Assembly: GCF_029784135.1 (NCBI RefSeq)
Contig: NC_073744.1
Coordinates: forward strand, 102,173,303 to 102,237,302
Direction of reading: 5' to 3'
DNA from: Toxorhynchites rutilus septentrionalis
Lineage: Eukaryota > Arthropoda > Insecta > Diptera > Culicidae
Length of the DNA stretch: 64,000 nucleotides
The notes below the pieces were generated by a model, which saw nothing but the letters and a program-made list of their open reading frames with translations, made no database searches and had not been told where the DNA came from. The translations under genes were made by a program, and so were the position numbers. Shown here one piece after another: positions 32,415 through 44,400 of this stretch (its first letter is position 1; each line of letters begins with the position of its first letter).

Positions 32415-33755
32415 ATGAAAACTAGGAAAATGACAGCAGAATTAGAAACCCTCATCGAACAGCTAAGCGCTCAATTAGAGCAGCAGCGGCTGAAAATCGC
32501 GGCCCTCGAGGAAACCCGATCCTCGGGAGGAAACAATGTTAACACGTTGCCCCCGCCTAGCGCGACAGCAGCAACAAATAATTACGACGCATTCCGCATA
32601 CCGGATGCGATCAAAATGATCGCCACCTATAGAGGTGACAGTAAAGATAAGAAAAGCCTCTCCACATGGATAAATTCCGTGTAGGGAAAACTTGAGTTCG
32701 CAAAGAAAACTTTACCTGCGGGAACAGATATTAATCAAATAATGAAACTATGGACCGGAATCATACGGGACAAGATTACACAAGAAGCAAGCGACGCATT
32801 AGCTTCGCGCAATAATCCCGATACATGGGATGAAATTAAACAAGTATTGATAGAGTACTTTGGCGATAAAAGAGATTTGTGTACTCTTGTGACACAGATT
32901 TCTTATTTAAGACAAAATAACAAAACCCTTACAGAATATTATAACGAGTGCAGAGAATTACTCTCTGATATCACTGCAAAACTTCTTTTAGACAGCGAAC
33001 TGAAAACCTGTGTCAAGGTATTGACAAAAAATTATGAGGATATGATCCTCAATTCATTTGTGGATGGACTCAATGAACCATTTTCCACGCTAACAAGGAC
33101 AGCTCGTCCAACCTCATTAGTGATGGCCTTCCAAGGGGCGTTAGATCAACATAACGCTATCCAACGAAGGAAAGAGAAATTCCCCAAATTAGCTGCTCCA
33201 CCACCGAAACCATTCACGCAGCCATATCGCAAACCATCATTCCTCTATTCCAACCCTATGCAAACGCAAAATCCACAACCTCGGGGACATTTTTCCCCAA
33301 TTCAAAGGCAACCATTCCAGAATTTCCAATACCACCCTTCCCAAAACACACCATATCAGAGTAACCGATTCGTCCCATAAAACGGTAACCGTTTTATACA
33401 CCCAAACGGAAATCGTTTTACTCCCCAACCACCTTTTAGGCCTCAAATTAAACAAGAAGCCACGTCCCATCAAACTAAACAAAATAGCCACAATGTAGAT
33501 AATTCTCTCAATTATCATGAGGATGCCCTGTACGATCCCCAATATAATCCACATAAACAAAATAGCCACAATGTAGGTAATTCTCTCAATTATCACGATG
33601 ACGCCCAGTGCGATCCCCAATATAATGCACAATATGAAAACATGCCTAATGACGAGTATCGAGAAGTAAATGCACATGAAGAAAATCCAGGATGCGAAAC
33701 GGAAGATGAAAATATAAATTTTCAAGTAGTCGAGAGTCGTCACCAAAACGATTGA
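32415..33755 (+). pseudogene. gag: Gag of errantivirus B with two in-frame stops
   Basis: Start ATG 32415, or 32430 by comparison with the N-termini in A and C. A coiled-coil N-terminus (IEQLSAQLEQQRLKIAALEE) and capsid-like text (FRIPDAIKMIATY, YFGDKRDLCTLVTQISYLRQNN, YNECRELLSDITAKLLLDSELK) align with A and C. TAG at 32682-32684 and TAA at 33378-33380 interrupt the frame, which otherwise continues to TGA 33753-33755. The C-terminal part contains a short duplicated segment (QNSHNV-NSLNYH twice). Pol follows in the -1 frame, as in C and D. Confidence 0.85.
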
Positions 33756-36700
33756 TTAAAAATTGTCTACCATACATAGAGATGACAAAAACAAAATTTG
33801 GAACGCTTCGCTTTTTAATAGACACCGGAGCAAATAAAAATTATGTCTCACCGCAACTGGTACCCGACAAAATTATAAAATTAGGTCCTACACAAATAAT
33901 TCAAAATATAAGCGGAAAACATCAAATAAATAAATACACCTTATTTAACCCTTTAAAATCTTACGATAATTCACTTCCATTTGAAAAATTTTACCTGTTC
34001 GACTTCCACACTTACTTCCACGGACTAATAGGTTACGAAACCCTGCGATCCATGAACGCTGTAATAGACACTGCCAACGACATCTTGAAAATTGGTAATA
34101 TAATAGTACCCATGAAAAAGAAATACCCAGATTCCATACAGATTAATGCTAACGAAACAAAGAGAATAAGCATAGCAACTTCCATCCCAAACGGAGACTT
34201 TTTTCTAGAAGAAGAGATTGAATTAATCTCAAAGGTCAGCATAATAGCAGGAATATACAATAGCAGAAACCATAAGGCGGAGGTTTCAATTCATAATTTC
34301 AATAATTGCGCAAGGGAAATTGATTTATGCGATACCCTCAGTGTAGAGATCAATAATTTTGAAACGATTTCCCCTAGATTAACGAATTCAGAAAATGGAA
34401 AACTTCCCACTGTCAAGGCGAAACTCGAAAATTTAAATAATGAGGAAAAATCAAAACTTTCTAAAATCCTCAAACAATTTCAAGATGTGTTTTTTTGCGA
34501 TGATGAAAAATTGACATTCACTAATGCCATTCAACATCGTATAAATACCAAAGACGAGATTCCGGTTTATTCGAAAACCTACCGCTACCCTTTCTGTCAC
34601 AGAGAGGAAGTTCAGCAACAGGTAATTAAAATGTTGAACCAAGGGATCATCCGACCTTCGGACAGTCCTTACAGTTCACCGATATGGGTTGTACCAAAGA
34701 AGCTTGATGCTTCCGGTCAACGAAAGTGGAGATTGATAATCGATTACCGTAAGCTCAATAGCAAAACGGTAGACGATCGGTATCCGATCCCAAATATAAC
34801 AGATATACTGGACAAACTTGGAAAATGCCAGTATTTTTCAACCCTTGACTTAGCCTCGGGGCTCCACCAGATTGAAATCGACAAGAAAGACGTTCAAAAA
34901 ACAGCTTTCAGTGTCGATGGTGGTCATTATGAATTTATCCGAAAGCCTTTCGGATTGAAAAACGCGCCCGCGACCTTCCAGCGGGTTATGGACAATATTC
35001 TCCGAAAACACATCGGTGTACGCTGCTTAGTCTACATGGATGACATAATCATCTTTTCGACTAGTTTGCAGGAACATTTGATCAATATCAAACTGATTTT
35101 GGAAACTCTAAGAGAGTTTAACATGAAAATTCAAATTGACAAATGCGAATTTCTCCAGAAGGAGGTCGCGTTTTTGGGACACGTGGTTACTCCCGAAGGA
35201 GTTAAACCCAACCCCGAAAAAATCCAGGCAATTCAAGATTGGCCGATACCGAAAAACGAAAAGGAGTTAAAAGGATTCCTTGGAGTGATCGGATATTATC
35301 GCAAATTTGTCAAGGATTTTGCAAAAATTGCGAAACCTATGACACAGCAGCTACGAAAAGGCGAAAAAATCGAACACACCCACGAGTTCGTTTCCGCCTT
35401 CAACCGCTGCAGAAACATTTTAACTAGTAGCCATGTGCTACAATACCCGGACTTCTCGAAGCGCTTCGTCCTCACTACGGACGCATCGAGTCACGCATTA
35501 GGAGCGGTTTTGTCCCAGGGCCCTATTGGACAAGACAAACCCATTGCGTTTGCTTCACGTACCTTGACGAAAACCGAGGAGAATTACTCAGCTATTGAGA
35601 AGGAACTCCTTGCAATCGACTGGGCGTGTAAGTATTTTAGGCCATATTTGTATGGTCGGAAGTTTACATTGTTCACGGATCACAAACCATTGACATACGC
35701 CTTAAACCTTAAAACTCCAAATGACAGGCTCATAAGAATGAAACTTCGTTTGGAAGAATACGATTACGAGATTCAATACCGTCCCGGCAAACAAAATGTT
35801 GTAGCCGACGGGTTGTCCCGAATTAGTCAGGAAGTAAACATCAACGAAACAGAATCCTCATCGGATGCTGAAACTGTGCATTCTGCGGACTCTGATAATG
35901 GAGGTTTGATAAAGATGACGGAAACGCCAATAAACTCCTTCAAAAACCAAATCGTTATTAAAAGGGGTGACCACAATGATGAAGTCTACGAGACAATTTT
36001 TCCAGGTACGAAAAGACGCACACTAACACGTGCCACTTTTGGTGTACCAATAGCGATGAGAATTTTTCGCGACTACATGCATCCTTCTCGGGTAAATTGC
36101 ATTCTTTGCCCGGAAGAATGGATTAACACCTTGCAAATAACCTACAGGAACCATTTTTCCCGCGCTAAATTGTTCAAAATAATCCTAACGCAGTCTATGT
36201 TGCAGGACGTCACTTCGGAAGAAGATCAAGACGCAATTGTAGAGAGGGTCCACGAACGCGCACACAGAGGAGCGAACGAGAACAATGAGGTCATTCGAAA
36301 GGAGTTCTACTTTCCAAGGATCAAGCAGAAGGTACAGAGGTTCATTAACCTCTGTGAAACGTGCTTGGAGAGTAAGTATGGAAGGGCACCGTATAAAATA
36401 AAGTATGCATACACCCCTATTCCCGGAAAACCACTGGATATCCTACACATAGACATTTTCATATCCTCTCCGAACCTTTTCATTTCCGCGGTCGACAAAT
36501 TATCTCGTTATGCTATTCTCATTCCGATAAAATCCCGTTCCATCCCTGACGTAAAGAGAGGTATCACAAAACTCATAACCACTTTCGGAACCCCAAAGAT
36601 GATCGTCTGCGACAACGAAGTCGCCTTCAAATCAATTGAAGTCCGCGGTCTATTACAAAGACTTGATGTGGAAATTTATCACACCCCGTCCGATCACAGT

Positions 36701-37189
36701 GAGACGAATGGAATCGTTGAACGGTTTCATTCGACTCTAAGCGAAATTTTTAGATGTATAAAAGATAAATACCCAGACTTATTAAATAAAGAAATATACA
36801 GAATAGCTACCGCCCTGTATAATACGACCATCCATACGTCAACAAAATTAAAACCGATAGAAGTATTTTTCGGTATAAAAGAGGGAGAAGAAAGACCCTT
36901 GAACCTTGATACAATACTGGAAAACAGAAACCAGATCTTCGACGAAGTAGTCCAAAAATTAGAAACTTATCAGAAAAGGGTCATAGATTCGCACAACACC
37001 AAGAGGACAACAGAACCAAATCTTGAAGCAGGAGATCAAATCTATAATCGAGTTGCGGGAATACCGAACAAAAGAAAGAAAAGGTTCAAAAAGCAAGTTG
37101 TCCGGTATAATAATAGGAAAACAATAGTTGACAGAAGGAACATCAAAATTCACAAATCCAACATAAAAAGGAAAAGAAAATCTAGCTAA
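33756..37189 (+). CDS. pol: Pol of errantivirus B: protease, RT, RNase H, integrase
   Basis: Open for about 1145 codons and read in the -1 frame relative to gag. A longer frame from 33752 starts with TTG, so expression is expected through frameshifting. Protease LIDTGANKNY lies near residue 27. RT has WRLIIDYRKLN and the YMDD box near 35040. RNase H has TTDASSHALGAVL, ENYSAIEKELLAI and FTDHKPLTYAL. Integrase has HERAHRG with CETCLESK, then HIDIF, CDNEVAF and NGIVERFH as the D, D, E positions. Two substitutions at normally conserved RT positions stand out: SGLHQIE for SGFHQIE, and RKPFGLKN for RMPFGLKN. These could impair RT despite the open frame. Confidence 0.93.
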
Positions 37190-37280
37190 ATTATGCCAAC
37201 TATCGTCTGACTGAGAATTTCTCATCAATAATAACACTTAGAAATGTAATGTTAATTTTGAAAAATTATCTGTTAATTCC

Positions 37281-37285
37281 AGAAA
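37281..37285 (+). promoter_or_regulatory. Splice acceptor for env of errantivirus B
   Basis: TTATCTGTTAATTCCAG ends at 37282, 3 bases before the env ATG. The site before env in C has the same layout. Confidence 0.65.
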
Positions 37286-38851
37286 ATGTTGTACATACTG
37301 ATGTTTCTCGCAGTAACCACCGCACATCACTTAGCAATCGAAAATCTACATGATAACCCCTTGTTATTGATCAAGGAAAAGGAATGTAAAATACAAATAG
37401 GAACTATCAAAGTTATACACCCCATAAATATGACGATAATCGAGAACATGATAGAAACATTAACCAGCATTACTTATAAAAGACTAGAAATTACCAATCC
37501 GCTTACTCATATTGTAAAATCAAAAATTCAACAATTGTACACTACCTTTTACGGACTGAAACCTAAAAAGCATTGGAGTAGACGATGGGACTTCATCGGA
37601 ACGGCCATCAAATTCATCGCAGGAACCCCCGACGCCGAAGACCTGAGGATAGTCAATCTCACAATGAACGAACTGATTGACCAAAATAACGAACAGCTTA
37701 AAGTCAACATACGGATAAACCAGAGAATTTCACACTTAACCGATACCATCAACAAAATCGTGGAAAATTCACTCACCAACAAAATAATTTCGAACGAGGT
37801 CGAAACTATAACGACTATATTGAACATCGACAACATAAATCACCTTCTCGATAATATACAAGATGCGGTAACACTATCTAAAAGCTCGCTTGTCAGCAAC
37901 AAAATCCTGTCTTTACGTGAATTGAATACCATCAAAACATTATTACAGAACCAAGGCGTCGCAGTTGACTACCCAGTCGAGGCTCTCCAATTTGTCATTC
38001 CGAAATTGGTATTGAAAGATGACATCCTTTTATACATGCTTAACGTACCGCAATTGGAAAACACTACGTCGAACATTTTGAGACTTTATCCATTGGTTAA
38101 CAACAATAGTATTCTGTATCAATATCCAGCACACGTGATTAGAAGAGGCAACAATCTCTACACAACATCGAAACCTGAGGACTTTGTCCAGAAATCATCT
38201 TTTCTCAGCAATTTATACGATAAATGTTTGAACTCACTAATCAACGGGAAGCAAGCAGAGTGCCTTTCAGTTGAGGAAAATAGCACTACACAAAGCCTAA
38301 TCACAGAGAATTCCATTTTGATCACCAACGCGAAAAATCATGTTCTTCATTCAACATGTGGACCAGACAATAGAACCCTGCTTGGAAATTTTCTTATTTC
38401 ATTTGCAAATTGTACTATAATTTTCAACAATCAACACTTCAGCAATAATGAGCTAATAAGCGAAGCGGACGTTATTCAAACAGCATTCCACAATCTCATA
38501 ATAAACTGGAAAATGCGTAAGATTCACGAAATAGAGAAAATTAACAACGAAACCGTCATCAATAGAATTAAACTGGACCACGTGTACCTGAGACAAAGCA
38601 ACTCCAACTTCAAATTCTGGAGCCTATTTGGTGGATTATCCTTCATACAAATTACCTGCATCCTTGGAATATGTTTTAGGATCTATAACAAATTCTCATC
38701 AAAATCATCCGATATCGGAACGGGACGTTCCTCACTTAGGGAGAGAGAAGTTATCAGCGAAGCCGACCCAATCCAACGGCTGAAGACGTTGCAACAACAA
38801 CAAGAAGAACTAGCAACAACGTTATCATCATTGGTCAGCACTACGACGTAG
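37286..38851 (+). CDS. env: Env of errantivirus B
   Basis: 521 codons and complete. The leader is hydrophobic (MLYILMFLAVTTA). A basic cleavage-type site ending SRR lies near residue 97, followed by WDFIGTAIKFIAGTPDAED, the fusion-peptide region shared with A and C. A long helical region follows, with several N-glycosylation sequons. A conserved cysteine is in STCGPDN, and a C-terminal hydrophobic segment lies at SFIQITCILGICF. The stop lies 100 bp inside the 3' LTR. It is related to the F-like envelope proteins of errantiviruses. It is open and could be expressed from a spliced RNA. Confidence 0.92.
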   Translation: MLYILMFLAVTTAHHLAIENLHDNPLLLIKEKECKIQIGTIKVIHPINMTIIENMIETLTSITYKRLEITNPLTHIVKSKIQQLYTTFYGLKPKKHWSRRWDFIGTAIKFIAGTPDAEDLRIVNLTMNELIDQNNEQLKVNIRINQRISHLTDTINKIVENSLTNKIISNEVETITTILNIDNINHLLDNIQDAVTLSKSSLVSNKILSLRELNTIKTLLQNQGVAVDYPVEALQFVIPKLVLKDDILLYMLNVPQLENTTSNILRLYPLVNNNSILYQYPAHVIRRGNNLYTTSKPEDFVQKSSFLSNLYDKCLNSLINGKQAECLSVEENSTTQSLITENSILITNAKNHVLHSTCGPDNRTLLGNFLISFANCTIIFNNQHFSNNELISEADVIQTAFHNLIINWKMRKIHEIEKINNETVINRIKLDHVYLRQSNSNFKFWSLFGGLSFIQITCILGICFRIYNKFSSKSSDIGTGRSSLREREVISEADPIQRLKTLQQQQEELATTLSSLVSTTT

Positions 38852-39147
38852 CAACCGACAAAATCCCACGGCCATCAGCGAGAACTGCAACAACAGCATA
38901 CCTGCACATAGCACATGAATTGCAACGCTAACAGTCACCTGAACCGAACACCTTCCTGCGAAGTCCGACGACGCGACAGCCCAAACGTAATGGAATTTGC
39001 TGATATAGGGAAATAGAGTCAGGGACTTAAGCTTTGCTTGAATGTTTATTGGAAGGAATAAATCAGTCTGTTTTAGTCGTTACTAGTGATCGGTCATAAA
39101 TTGTGTTTGCTTTTTTAAAAACTTATCCATTATCCACTGATATGTAA

Positions 39148-39149
<2 letters not shown>
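38749..39149 (+). repeat. 3' LTR of errantivirus B
   Basis: 401 bp, identical by eye to the 5' LTR, beginning AGTTATCAGCG and ending GTAACT, and followed by (TA)n. It contains the last 100 bp of env. Confidence 0.95.

Positions 39150-39239
<90 letters not shown>
39150..39239. repeat. (TA)n tract between errantiviruses B and C
   Basis: About 90 bp of TA with a single ACTTATA interruption near 39185, which equals the LTR-end/TATA junction motif. B ends and C begins directly at its two borders. Confidence 0.93.
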
Positions 39240-39241
<2 letters not shown>

Positions 39242-39707
39242 TTAACTACGAGTGTCAACCCTGGGATGAACACGACTCCAAATTTACCTGAAGATAAGCA
39301 GTGCCCGCTCGAACAACTCAGAGCCCTACAACAGATACAACAACAACAAGCAGTTGCTCTCGAACTTTTAGAAAATAAGGAAACGATCCTAAATAAACAA
39401 TGACAATGTTTGCCACACCGTAGTTAGACAGTAAAGATAAGCAACGAACAATAAGGACCGAAATAGCAATAAACGATTTAGATCATTAGCAGTATCTCAC
39501 ATTCAGGGAAAACACAACACAATGCCGATAATAGCAGCAATAAAAAGGATCGAAGGATCGATAGGGAAATATAGAACAAACAGGTAGAAATAGGAAGTTA
39601 GGAGTAAAATGTAATGATGAATAAAAATCAGTTGGTATTTTAGCTTCAAGAGAACAACATCTCTTTTATTTCAAATATATCACCTCCCGAACGTAAGTTA
39701 TGTAACT
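39240..39707 (+). repeat. 5' LTR of errantivirus C
   Basis: 468 bp, from AGTTAACTACGAG to AGTTATGTAACT. It lacks 20 bp (the ACCAACCTTAACCCCCGA region) present in the 3' copy. The primer site TGGCGCAGTCGAAAG starts at 39707. Confidence 0.94.
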
Positions 39708-40203
39708 GGCGCAGTCGAAAGCCCGGGGAGAGCGATAAATCGGTAAAAGTGTCAGTGCGCGCATCGGAAAATCGAAGTGTGTGGTTCGCGACTCAGTGCA
39801 AATCGGAAGAATTTCGCCGCGAGTGAAGTGAACAAACGCAGCGATCAGGACGGAGCAACGTCGGACGAGAGATTTATTGCCACACCCGGAGCGAGCAACC
39901 TACCTGGACGCACCCGCTCGTAAGCACCACTGGCGGAACACCAGTTGGTTCGAGGTGAGTCACCCAAAGGGTTTTCTTACAAATCTTTCGCTTCCCTCTT
40001 TTCTATCCGGCTACCTGGCAAAGGTACGCCATCCGCTATAGATAATAATTTCATTCCAACTAACACTAGGATAAGAAACAAAAAGTTGAATTCCGACCAT
40101 AAATAAGAGTAACAAGAGAAGAAAGAGTGATTCTCTCTAGCTAAATTGAATACCGGTCGTGAATAAGTGCGTAAAAACGTAATTAGTGCCAACCAATTAG
40201 TTT
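39708..40203 (+). promoter_or_regulatory. Leader of errantivirus C with splice donor
   Basis: GC-richer 5' leader. GTTCGAG then GTGAGT (GT at 39955-39956) matches a donor at the same relative place as in B. The acceptor before env is at 44974. Confidence 0.6.
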
Positions 40204-41463
40204 ATGATTACAAGAGAAATGGCCGACGAAATCCAGAAAAGGATTGACGAGCTTCTAGCTCAACTGGAACTTCAGAGAACAAAAATCGCCGGGTTGGAGG
40301 CAATCACTGCTTCAACTAGCGGAAATAATGGCCAATCGCCCCCTACTAGCTCATTAGGGATGATTATGGCAACAAAATTTGATGGATCCCGAGTACCGGA
40401 CGCGATCAAAATGATCCCCTCCTACAGCGGCGATCCTAAAACCCTTTCATCCTGGCTCAATTCAGTAGATAGCAAACTCGAATTTGCTAAAAAACTGTGT
40501 CCCACGCCAGAAGAGCAGAATAGAGCTTTACCCTTATGGTACAGCATTATTCGAGATAAAGTTGTTGATAAAGCCAATGACGTGTTGGTGCAGAACCACA
40601 CATCCACCGATTGGCTTGAAATAAAACAAACACTCGAAGAATACTTTGGAGATAAAAGGGACTTAAGCACCTTAATCACCAAAATAAATTATTTGCAACA
40701 AAACTCAAAAACTATAGAGGAATTTTATAATGAATGTCGAGAGCTACTAGTCGACATCACTGCAAAAATATTGTTGCATCAAGAAATGCGCATTTGCGCT
40801 AGAACCCTGACAGAAAATTACGAATGTATGATAACTAATGCATTCATGGACGGGTTAAGAGAACCGTATTCGACACTCGTTAGAGTGTCGCGTCCAGGAA
40901 ATTTGAACGAGGCACGTCAAAGTGCTACCGAACAATTTAACGCGGCTCAACGAAAAAAGGAAAGGAACAATAAAACAGTAGTAGCACCACAAAAAACAGC
41001 TTTTAGACCATCAATGCCGCAGTATAACACTTGGCAAAATAATAAATACCCAGCTCCACTCCACTTTTCCCAACCATCATTCAAAAGGCAACCCTCTCAG
41101 AATCTACAATACCAGAAACCTTCTTTTCAAAACACACAATTCCAAAGGCCATTCTAACCAAATCCCCAGTTTCAAAAACAAACAATTCCATATATTAAAT
41201 CTGATCCATCAGGACAGCCCAAACAACAAGTACCTTTTCAAAAGTGGGGAGCTCAATTAAACAATTGCGAAACTACGCAATATAAAAATTACGAACAGCG
41301 TCATGAGCACTCGCAAGAGCACTGTGCTTCAGAACAAAATTACGAAACAATTGTGATGCCAATCAATACAAATGAATACGAGAACACTCCAGAAAACATA
41401 GAACCAGATATGACGGAAGAATTAAATTTTCATTCAGCCTTCGACCACCAGACAGGAAACTAG
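40204..41463 (+). pseudogene. gag: Gag of errantivirus C with one in-frame stop
   Basis: ATG 40204 (an internal ATG at 40219 is also possible). A coiled coil (IQKRIDELLAQLELQRTKIAGLEA) is followed by capsid-like text (VPDAIKMIPSYSGDPKTLSSWLNSV, YFGDKRDLSTLITKINYLQQNS, YNECRELLVDITAKILL). TAA at 41155-41157 stops the frame after 317 residues. The same frame is open again up to 41463 (PNPQFQKQTIPYIKSD onwards), matching the Q/N-rich tail of the relatives. Pol lies in the -1 frame. Confidence 0.87.
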
Positions 41464-44400
41464 CAAACAATTTTCTTCCTTTTCTTGAGATAAGTCTTAA
41501 GAATCGGAAACCGCTCCGATTACTGATTGATACGGGAGCAAATCAAAACTATATCACCCCAAATATTGTCCCAAAACCAGCAATAGATCGAGGCCCTAGA
41601 CATAAAATTAAAAATATCAACGGAACTCATGACGTCGAGGAATTTACGCTTTTCAATCCATTTGCAAAATTTTCAGAGGATATTCCGTCTCAAAAGTTTT
41701 TTCTATTCAAATTTCATAACTATTTCGATGGATTGATCGGTTTTGAAACCCTTCGGTCATTAAATGCAATTATTGATACCGCGTCAAATTCATTACAGAT
41801 AGGAAGCTTTACTATACCCTTACACAAAAAATTTCCTGACACAATCACACTTAACGCTAATGAAACACAAGTAGTTACCATTCCTACCTCGAAACCAAAC
41901 GGCGATTTCTTGATTGAACATGAAGTAGCAATAGCCCCTATGATTGGTATACTAGCTGGACTATACCACTATCATGATCAGAAGGCTTATGTCATGATAC
42001 ACAACTACGATTCAGACAATAAACAAATAAATATTTGTGACCTAATAGAAGTTGAAATTAATAACTTCGAAACGCAGTCATCCTTCTATCCACTCGTGCC
42101 CCAAAACGAGCACAAGAACCTTTTTAACAAAATACGACACGAAAATTTGAATAATGAAGAAAGGCAAAGGCTTTTCAAACTTCTCCACCAATTTCAAGAC
42201 GTATTTTATAATGATGGAGAAAAACTAACATTTACAAACGCTACTCGACATCACATTAACACTGTGGATGAACTTCCCGTCTATTCGAAAACATATCGCT
42301 ACCCATTTTGCCAGAAGGAGGAGGTTCAGCAGCAGGTAAATCAAATGCTAGAACAAGGTATTATTCGAGCTTCAGATAGCCCTTATAATTCGCCCGTCTG
42401 GATTGTACCTAAGAAGCTTGATGCTTCCGGACAACGGAAATGGAGATTGGTGATCGATTATCGCAAGCTTAATAGCAAAACGGTGGACGATCGATACCCG
42501 ATCCCAAATATCACCGACATACTAGATAAACTGGGAAAATGTCAGTATTTTTCCACCCTTGATTTTACATCAGGATTCCACCAAATCGAAGTCGACTCAA
42601 AAGACATTCGTAAAACAGCATTTAGTGTTGATGGAGGACACTACGAGTTTATTCGGATGCCTTTCGGCTTGAAGAATGCACCCGCTACCTTTCAAAGGGT
42701 AATGGATAACATTCTTAGAAAGCACATTGGAACACGATGCTTAGTTTACATGGATGATATAATCATCTTCGCAACTAGCCTACAAGAGCACTTGTTAAAC
42801 CTGAAATTAATTCTAGAAACCCTCAGAGAGTTCAATATGAAGATACAAGTTGATAAGTGCGAGTTTCTTCAGAAAGAAGTTGCGTTTCTAGGACATGTAA
42901 TAACCTCTGAAGGAGTGAAACCCAATCCCGGAAAAATCAACGTAATTAAACAATGGCCAATACCGAAAAACGAGAAGGAACTAAAAGGGTTCCTTGGAGT
43001 AATCGGATACTATAGAAAATTTATCAGAGATTTTGCGAAAATTGCAAAACCTCTTACGCAACGGCTTCGTAAGGGCAAGAAGATCAAACACACAAGTGAG
43101 TTCATCTCAGCCTTCAACCGTTGTAAGGACATTTTAACAAGTAGCCATGTCCTCCAATACCCTGACTTTTCCAAACGCTTTATACTTACCACTGATGCAT
43201 CGAATTATGCATTAGGTGCAGTTTTATCCCAAGGCCCTATCGGTAAAGACAAACCCATTGCCTTCGCATCACGCACCCTAAGCAAAACCGAAGAAAAATA
43301 TTCAGCCATTGAAAAAGAACTCCTCGCCATTGATTGGGCATGTAAATATTTCAGGCCATACTTATACGGTCGGAAGTTCACGTTATATACCGACCACAAA
43401 CCATTGACATACGCACTCAATTTAAAAACTCCAAACGACAGACTCATACGCATGAAACTGCGTCTGGAAGAATTCGACTACGAGATTCAATACCGTTCCG
43501 GCAAACAAAATGTAGTAGCCGACGGGTTATCGCGAGTCACTCAAGAGTTAAATTCAAATGAAACAGAATCGTTACCGGATGCATCAACCGCACGTTCCAC
43601 AGATTCTGACAATGACATCCCTATAAGAATGACCGAATCTCCACTTAACTTTTTCAAACATCAAATTCTTATCAAGAAGGGAGATAGAAATACTGAAACA
43701 TTAGAACAAATTTTCCCAGGAGTCCAAAGACGCACTTTGATGAGAGCAACATTTGGTGTATCTATAGCTATAAAGATATTTCGGGACTATATGCATTCTT
43801 CAAGAGTTAACTGCATTCTTTGCCCGGAAGAATGGGTAAATACCCTACAAGCAACATATAGGAACCACTTCTCTCGTGCAAAATCATTTAAAATTGTATT
43901 AACACAATCCATATTGCAGGACCTTACCACTATAGAAGAACAAAATAGAGTTATAGAAGCCACACACGGCAGAGCCCACCGAGGAATAGAAGAAAACCAA
44001 TCAGCAATTGCGAGAAATTTCTACTTCCCTCGAATGAGAGACAGGATACAGAAATGTATCAACTTTTGTGTCACCTGTCTTGAATGTAAGTACGAAAGAA
44101 ATCCCTACAAAATAACCTTTTCAGATACCCCAATTCCACAAAAACCTTTAGACATCCTTCATGTTGATATCTACATTTCCTCTCCGAATCTTTTTATAAC
44201 AGCCATTGACAAATTGTCAAGATACGCTATCCTTATACCTCTAAAATCCCGCTCTATATCCGATGTTAAAAAAGGCATTACCAAACTTCTCACTACTTAC
44301 GGAACCCCTAAAATGATAGTCTATGATAATGAGGTTGCTTTCAAATCCCCAGAAATTCAAGGACTTCTCCAAAGACTGAATGTTGAATCATATTTTACAC

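Larger units (their letters stand above)
31638..39149 (+). mobile_element. Errantivirus B, recent insertion
   Basis: 7.5 kb, flanked by TA repeats on both sides (TATA target). The two 401-bp LTRs look identical over their full length, which implies recent integration. It has a tRNA-Ser primer site, leader with donor, gag, pol and env in the usual order, and a purine tract (AGGGAGAGAGA) before the 3' LTR. Pol and env are open, but gag has two in-frame stops, so this copy cannot make complete Gag or Gag-Pol without help. Confidence 0.95.
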
